Part shown: positions 61,245 to 64,000 of the stretch, piece by piece
How positions within the stretch are numbered: the stretch's first letter is position 1
How the letters are laid out: every line of letters begins with the position of its first letter
From: Caulobacter sp. 602-1
GTDB lineage: Bacteria > Pseudomonadota > Alphaproteobacteria > Caulobacterales > Caulobacteraceae
NCBI RefSeq assembly: GCF_003931565.1
Contig: NZ_RRYI01000004.1
Location: forward strand, 558,001 to 622,000
DNA length: 64,000 nucleotides
Direction: 5' to 3'
The notes under the pieces: generated by a model
Databases searched by the model: none
What the model was told of the DNA's origin: nothing
Seen by the model: only the letters and a program-made list of their open reading frames with translations
Made by a program: the position numbers and the translations under genes

Positions 61245-62726
61245 ATGCGTATCGAGTTCGTCCCCGTCGACACCCAGGCCGGCGCCACGGCCGCCCTCGC
61301 GGTCCTGGCTCATGAGGGCGCGGCCCTGTCGCCGGAAGCCAAGGCCGCCAACGAGTCGACCGGCGGCGCCCTGGCGCGCGCCATCGCCGGCGGCCGCTTC
61401 ACCGGCGCCAAGGGCCAGACGCTGGACGTCGTCGCGCCCCATGGCCTGGAAGCCGCTCGCCTGGTGCTGGTCGGCGTCGACGGCTCGGGCGCCGTTGAGC
61501 CGGAAGCGGTCGAGACCGCCGCCGCCTCGGCCTATCAGGCCATCAAGACCACGGGCGTCACCGAGCTGGTCCTGAAGCTGGGCGCCGACGCCGAGAGCGC
61601 CGCCCGCGCCGCCTTCGGCGCGCGTCTGGCCGCCTATCGCTTCGACAAGTACCGCACCACCGAGAAGGCCGAGAAGAAGCCCTCGGTCCAGGTCGTGAAG
61701 ATCGCCGCCGCCGACCCGGTCAAGGCCCAGAAGGCCTACGCGCCGCTGGCCGCCCTGGCCGACGCCATCGTCTTCAGCCGCGATCTCGTCTCCGAGCCGG
61801 CCAACATCCTGCATCCGGAAGAGTTCGCCGCCCGCGCCAAGAGCCTGGAGAGCCTGGGCCTGGAGGTCGAGATCCTCGGCGAGGCCCAGATGGCCGAACT
61901 GGGCATGGGCAGCCTGCTGGGCGTGGGTCAGGGCAGCCGCCGCGAGAGCCAGCTGGTCATCATGAAGTGGACGGGCGCGGCCGACAAATCGGCCCAGCCC
62001 ATCGCCTTCGTCGGCAAGGGCGTCACCTTCGACACCGGCGGCATCTCGATCAAGCCGGCCGACGGCATGGAAGACATGAAGTGGGACATGGGCGGCGCGG
62101 CCGCCGTGACCGGCGTCATGCACGCCCTGGCCGGCCGCAAGGCCAAGGTCAACGCCATTGGCGTCCTGGGCCTTGTGGAGAACATGCCCGACGGCAACGC
62201 CCAGCGTCCGGGCGACGTGGTCACCTCGATGTCGGGGCAGACAATCGAGGTCATCAACACCGACGCCGAAGGCCGGCTCGTGCTGGCCGACGCCCTCTGG
62301 TACTGCCAGGACCGCTTCAAGCCGCAGTTCATGATCGACCTGGCCACCCTGACCGGCGCGATCATCATCTCGCTGGGTCATGACTACGCCGGCTTGTTCA
62401 GCAATAACGACGGCTTGTCGGAAAAACTTCTCGCCGCCGGCAAGGCCGAGCGCGAGAGCCTGTGGCGCCTGCCGCTGCCCGCCGCCTACGAGAAGCAGAT
62501 CGAAAGCCCGATCGCCGACATGAAGAACGTCGGCGGCCGTCCGGCCGGCTCGATCACGGCGGGCCTGTTCCTGCAGCGCTTCGTCAACAACACGCCCTGG
62601 GCTCACCTCGACATCGCCTCGGTGGCCTGGAAGAAGCCCTCGACGGATCCGACCGTGCCGGACGGCGCGGCCGGCTACGGCGTGCGTCTGCTCAACCGCC
62701 TTGTCGCCGACGCCTACGAAGGCTGA
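61245..62726 (+). CDS. pepA: leucyl aminopeptidase (M17)
   Basis: PepA is a hexameric zinc aminopeptidase that recycles peptides and in E. coli also binds DNA. The 493-residue protein shows the two-metal site in FVGKGVTFDTGGISIKP (Lys and Asp), NTDAEGRLVLADAL (Asp, Glu) and the carboxyl-terminal HLDIASVAW region. ATG 61245 (MRIEFVPVD) follows CAGGAGCGCGGC; two upstream in-frame starts exist, at 61203 and 61230, with no good ribosome site. It is divergent from lptF and is followed two bases later by holC. Confidence 0.95.
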   Translation: MRIEFVPVDTQAGATAALAVLAHEGAALSPEAKAANESTGGALARAIAGGRFTGAKGQTLDVVAPHGLEAARLVLVGVDGSGAVEPEAVETAAASAYQAIKTTGVTELVLKLGADAESAARAAFGARLAAYRFDKYRTTEKAEKKPSVQVVKIAAADPVKAQKAYAPLAALADAIVFSRDLVSEPANILHPEEFAARAKSLESLGLEVEILGEAQMAELGMGSLLGVGQGSRRESQLVIMKWTGAADKSAQPIAFVGKGVTFDTGGISIKPADGMEDMKWDMGGAAAVTGVMHALAGRKAKVNAIGVLGLVENMPDGNAQRPGDVVTSMSGQTIEVINTDAEGRLVLADALWYCQDRFKPQFMIDLATLTGAIIISLGHDYAGLFSNNDGLSEKLLAAGKAERESLWRLPLPAAYEKQIESPIADMKNVGGRPAGSITAGLFLQRFVNNTPWAHLDIASVAWKKPSTDPTVPDGAAGYGVRLLNRLVADAYEG

Positions 62727-62728
62727 GC

Positions 62729-63190
62729 ATGACCGCCGCGCCGTGCGAGGTCTGGTTCTATCACCTGGAGCGTTCGCCGCTCGAGGCGGTGCTGCCCGAG
62801 CTTCTGGAAAAGACGCTGGGCAGAGGCTGGAAGGCGCTGGTGCGCGGCGGCGATCCGCGGCGGCTGGAGGCGCTGGACCAGCACCTCTGGACCTGGCGGG
62901 AGGACAGCTTCCTGCCGCACGGCCTGGCCAGCGAGCCGATGGCCGAGCGTCAGCCGGTATTGCTGACGGCCGATGATGGCAACCCGAACGCCGGTGACGC
63001 GCTGTTCCTGATCGACGGGGCCGAGCCGGGCGATCTGGCCGGGGTGTCACGCTGCATCCTGCTGTTCGACGGCCGGGACGATCAGGCGCTGGCGGTGGCG
63101 CGCGGACGTTGGTCCGTTTTCAAGAAGGCCGGGCATCCGGTGTCCTACTGGCGCCAGGGCGCCGAACGCGGTTGGGAGAAGCAGGCATGA
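62729..63190 (+). CDS. holC: DNA polymerase III chi subunit
   Basis: HolC links the clamp loader to single-strand-binding protein. The 153-residue protein has the chi landmarks VWFYHLERSPLEAVLPELLEK, the acidic-charged region GDPRRLEALDQHLWTW and HGLASEP, and the final YWRQGAERGWEKQA. It follows pepA by two bases and overlaps the I78-type lipoprotein as ATGA, so the three genes form a coupled operon, pepA-holC being common in proteobacteria. Confidence 0.94.
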   Translation: MTAAPCEVWFYHLERSPLEAVLPELLEKTLGRGWKALVRGGDPRRLEALDQHLWTWREDSFLPHGLASEPMAERQPVLLTADDGNPNAGDALFLIDGAEPGDLAGVSRCILLFDGRDDQALAVARGRWSVFKKAGHPVSYWRQGAERGWEKQA

Positions 63191-63531
63191 AGCGCGTAGT
63201 GTCGGCGGCGATCCTGGGTCTGATCCTGGCCGCGTGCTCCAGCGCGCCCGAGCCGGCCCCGCCGCCGCCGCCCAGCACGCCCACCGCGCCGCCGGCCATC
63301 GCTTTGCCGGCTAAACCTCCGGTCGCCGAGGCCGCCAAGGATCAATGCGGGCTGAAGGAGGCCCAGGCCTTCGTCGGCAAGCCGCGCACCAGCCTGCCGG
63401 CCCCGGTCGATCCATCCCGCTGGCGCGTGGCCTGCACGACCTGCCCGGTGACGATGGACTACCGCGCCGACCGCCTGAACATCCTGTTCAACGCCGACAC
63501 CGGCGTCGTCCAGGAGGTCAAATGCGGCTAG
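63187..63531 (+). CDS. I78-type peptidase-inhibitor-like lipoprotein
   Basis: This 114-residue protein has a lipoprotein signal peptide and lipobox LAAC with Cys17. A Pro-rich linker follows, then a small domain with the I78 inhibitor pattern (FVGKPRTSLPAP, TMDYRADRLNILFNADTG, and a closing VKCG). I78 proteins inhibit serine peptidases; those in the periplasm may guard against self or foreign peptidases. Extra cysteines in ACTTC are unusual for the family. ATG 63187 overlaps the holC stop. Confidence 0.82.
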   Translation: MKRVVSAAILGLILAACSSAPEPAPPPPPSTPTAPPAIALPAKPPVAEAAKDQCGLKEAQAFVGKPRTSLPAPVDPSRWRVACTTCPVTMDYRADRLNILFNADTGVVQEVKCG

Positions 63532-63622
63532 AAACCATGGTATCCCAAGCTTTTCTGGCGTTTTAGCGGATCGGATGAAATAAAAGAATCAGCCGGAGAT
63601 TCCTGACCGGCCGGTTCAGAGC

Positions 63623-64000
63623 ATGGTCTATCAGCCAACGATCGAGCCCAAGACTCGCGATGACTTAGCGGCCACGCTTCTGGCCGCGTTGGGCGTCGCA
63701 ATTGGCTTTGCCGGTCTGGCCTATCTCTGCGTCGAAATCCCCCGCGTCTATGGTCACGTCACGCCCATCTGGCTGTCGAACGGCTTCCTGGCCGCCTGTC
63801 TGCTGTCATCGCCCTCGCGGCGCTGGCCGGCGCTGGTGGTCGGCGGACTTGTGGGCGCCCTGGCGGCCGGCGCCCACGCGGGGGACAGCCCGACGATCAA
63901 CGCCATACTGGTGACGCTGAATGTCTCCGAGGCGTTGCTGGCCGCGGTCGCCGTGCGCCGCGTGGCGGGCCAGGCGATCGACCTGGGGCGGCCACGCGAC
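63623..64000 (+). CDS. MASE1-domain sensor protein, N-terminal part
   Basis: ATG 63623 opens a frame of 126 codons that runs off the window. It has at least three or four membrane segments (LLAALGVAIGFAGLAYLCV, GFLAACLLSS, LVVGGLVGALAAGAHAG, AILVTLNVSEALLAAVAV) and the phrase IWLSNGFLAACLL. This matches the MASE1 membrane sensor domain, which precedes GGDEF or histidine kinase output domains. The output domain is outside the window, so the signalling type cannot be told. Confidence 0.75.
   Translation, partial: MVYQPTIEPKTRDDLAATLLAALGVAIGFAGLAYLCVEIPRVYGHVTPIWLSNGFLAACLLSSPSRRWPALVVGGLVGALAAGAHAGDSPTINAILVTLNVSEALLAAVAVRRVAGQAIDLGRPRD

Noticed and set aside
1..64000. Prophage, insertion sequence, integron, CRISPR, toxin-antitoxin or defence cluster
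   Set aside because: I saw no transposase, integrase, Cas, restriction or toxin-like gene and no direct repeat array.
1..64000. tRNA or rRNA genes
   Set aside because: No cloverleaf ending in CCA or GGTTCGA-type T-arm and no rRNA-like stretch was found in the intergenic regions by eye; a tRNAscan run would settle it.

Overview
The window reads as a stretch of chromosome from a Caulobacter-like alphaproteobacterium. It is GC-rich throughout and densely coded, with frequent 1-, 4- and 8-base gene overlaps and many GTG or TTG starts. The gene blocks match alphaproteobacterial order: rpsF-rpsR-rplI next to dnaB, fabD-fabG-acpP-fabF-mltG-yicC-gmk, and lptF-lptG-lptD-surA-pdxA-ksgA. NodT-type efflux lipoproteins, an HWE-type kinase and a TonB-dependent receptor also fit that group. 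The genus is an inference from gene content and protein style, not from a search. I saw no rRNA, tRNA, CRISPR array, insertion sequence, phage gene or recognisable defence system. No gene-free stretch exceeds 300 bases; the longest are 39400-39668 and 15545-15774.

Layout. Positions 1-13.7 kb are the most accessory-like part. They hold the tail of a GMC oxidoreductase, two LysR regulators flanking ilvD, an EmrA-EmrB-NodT tripartite efflux operon, a DUF2147 protein, and a minus-strand run of blaI, an M56 peptidase fused to ankyrin repeats, a second GMC dehydrogenase, its twin-arginine small subunit and a 59-residue protein. Positions 13.7-17.2 kb carry small housekeeping enzymes (RNA-ligase-like, ArsC-like, HAD phosphatase) and an ECF sigma factor with a small membrane partner. 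Positions 17.2-23.5 kb carry panB, a YfgM-like protein, bamB, der and a serine hydrolase. Positions 23.6-33.7 kb are mainly minus strand: an SDR, a bile-acid-symporter-like protein, purF-cvpA-radA, a large DUF6311-like membrane protein, alr and marC. Positions 33.8-39.4 kb carry dnaB, a TonB-dependent receptor and the S6/S18/L9 operon. Positions 39.7-43 kb carry a secreted unknown, a sterol-desaturase-like enzyme with a membrane-anchored AraC regulator, and an exported peroxiredoxin.

Positions 43.1-49.3 kb are the fatty-acid synthesis cluster followed by mltG, yicC and gmk. Positions 49.3-52.9 kb hold small membrane proteins, an orphan HWE-family histidine kinase, and a divergent pair: a MerR regulator and a glutaredoxin-MauE fusion protein separated by an 18-bp perfect mer-like operator. 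Positions 52.9-61 kb are the outer-membrane biogenesis operon, read lptF to ksgA. Positions 61.2-64 kb hold pepA, holC, an I78-type lipoprotein and the start of a MASE1 sensor cut by the window end.

Most of the window is ordinary core genome for envelope building, lipid and cofactor synthesis, and replication. I did not find a clear undescribed multi-gene system. The two best leads are the MerR/glutaredoxin-MauE pair with its mer-type promoter at 52.4 kb, and the BlaI-controlled run at 9.7-13.7 kb. In that run an M56-ankyrin fusion sits upstream of a GMC dehydrogenase, and two near-identical operators overlap a promoter that appears to give a leaderless message.
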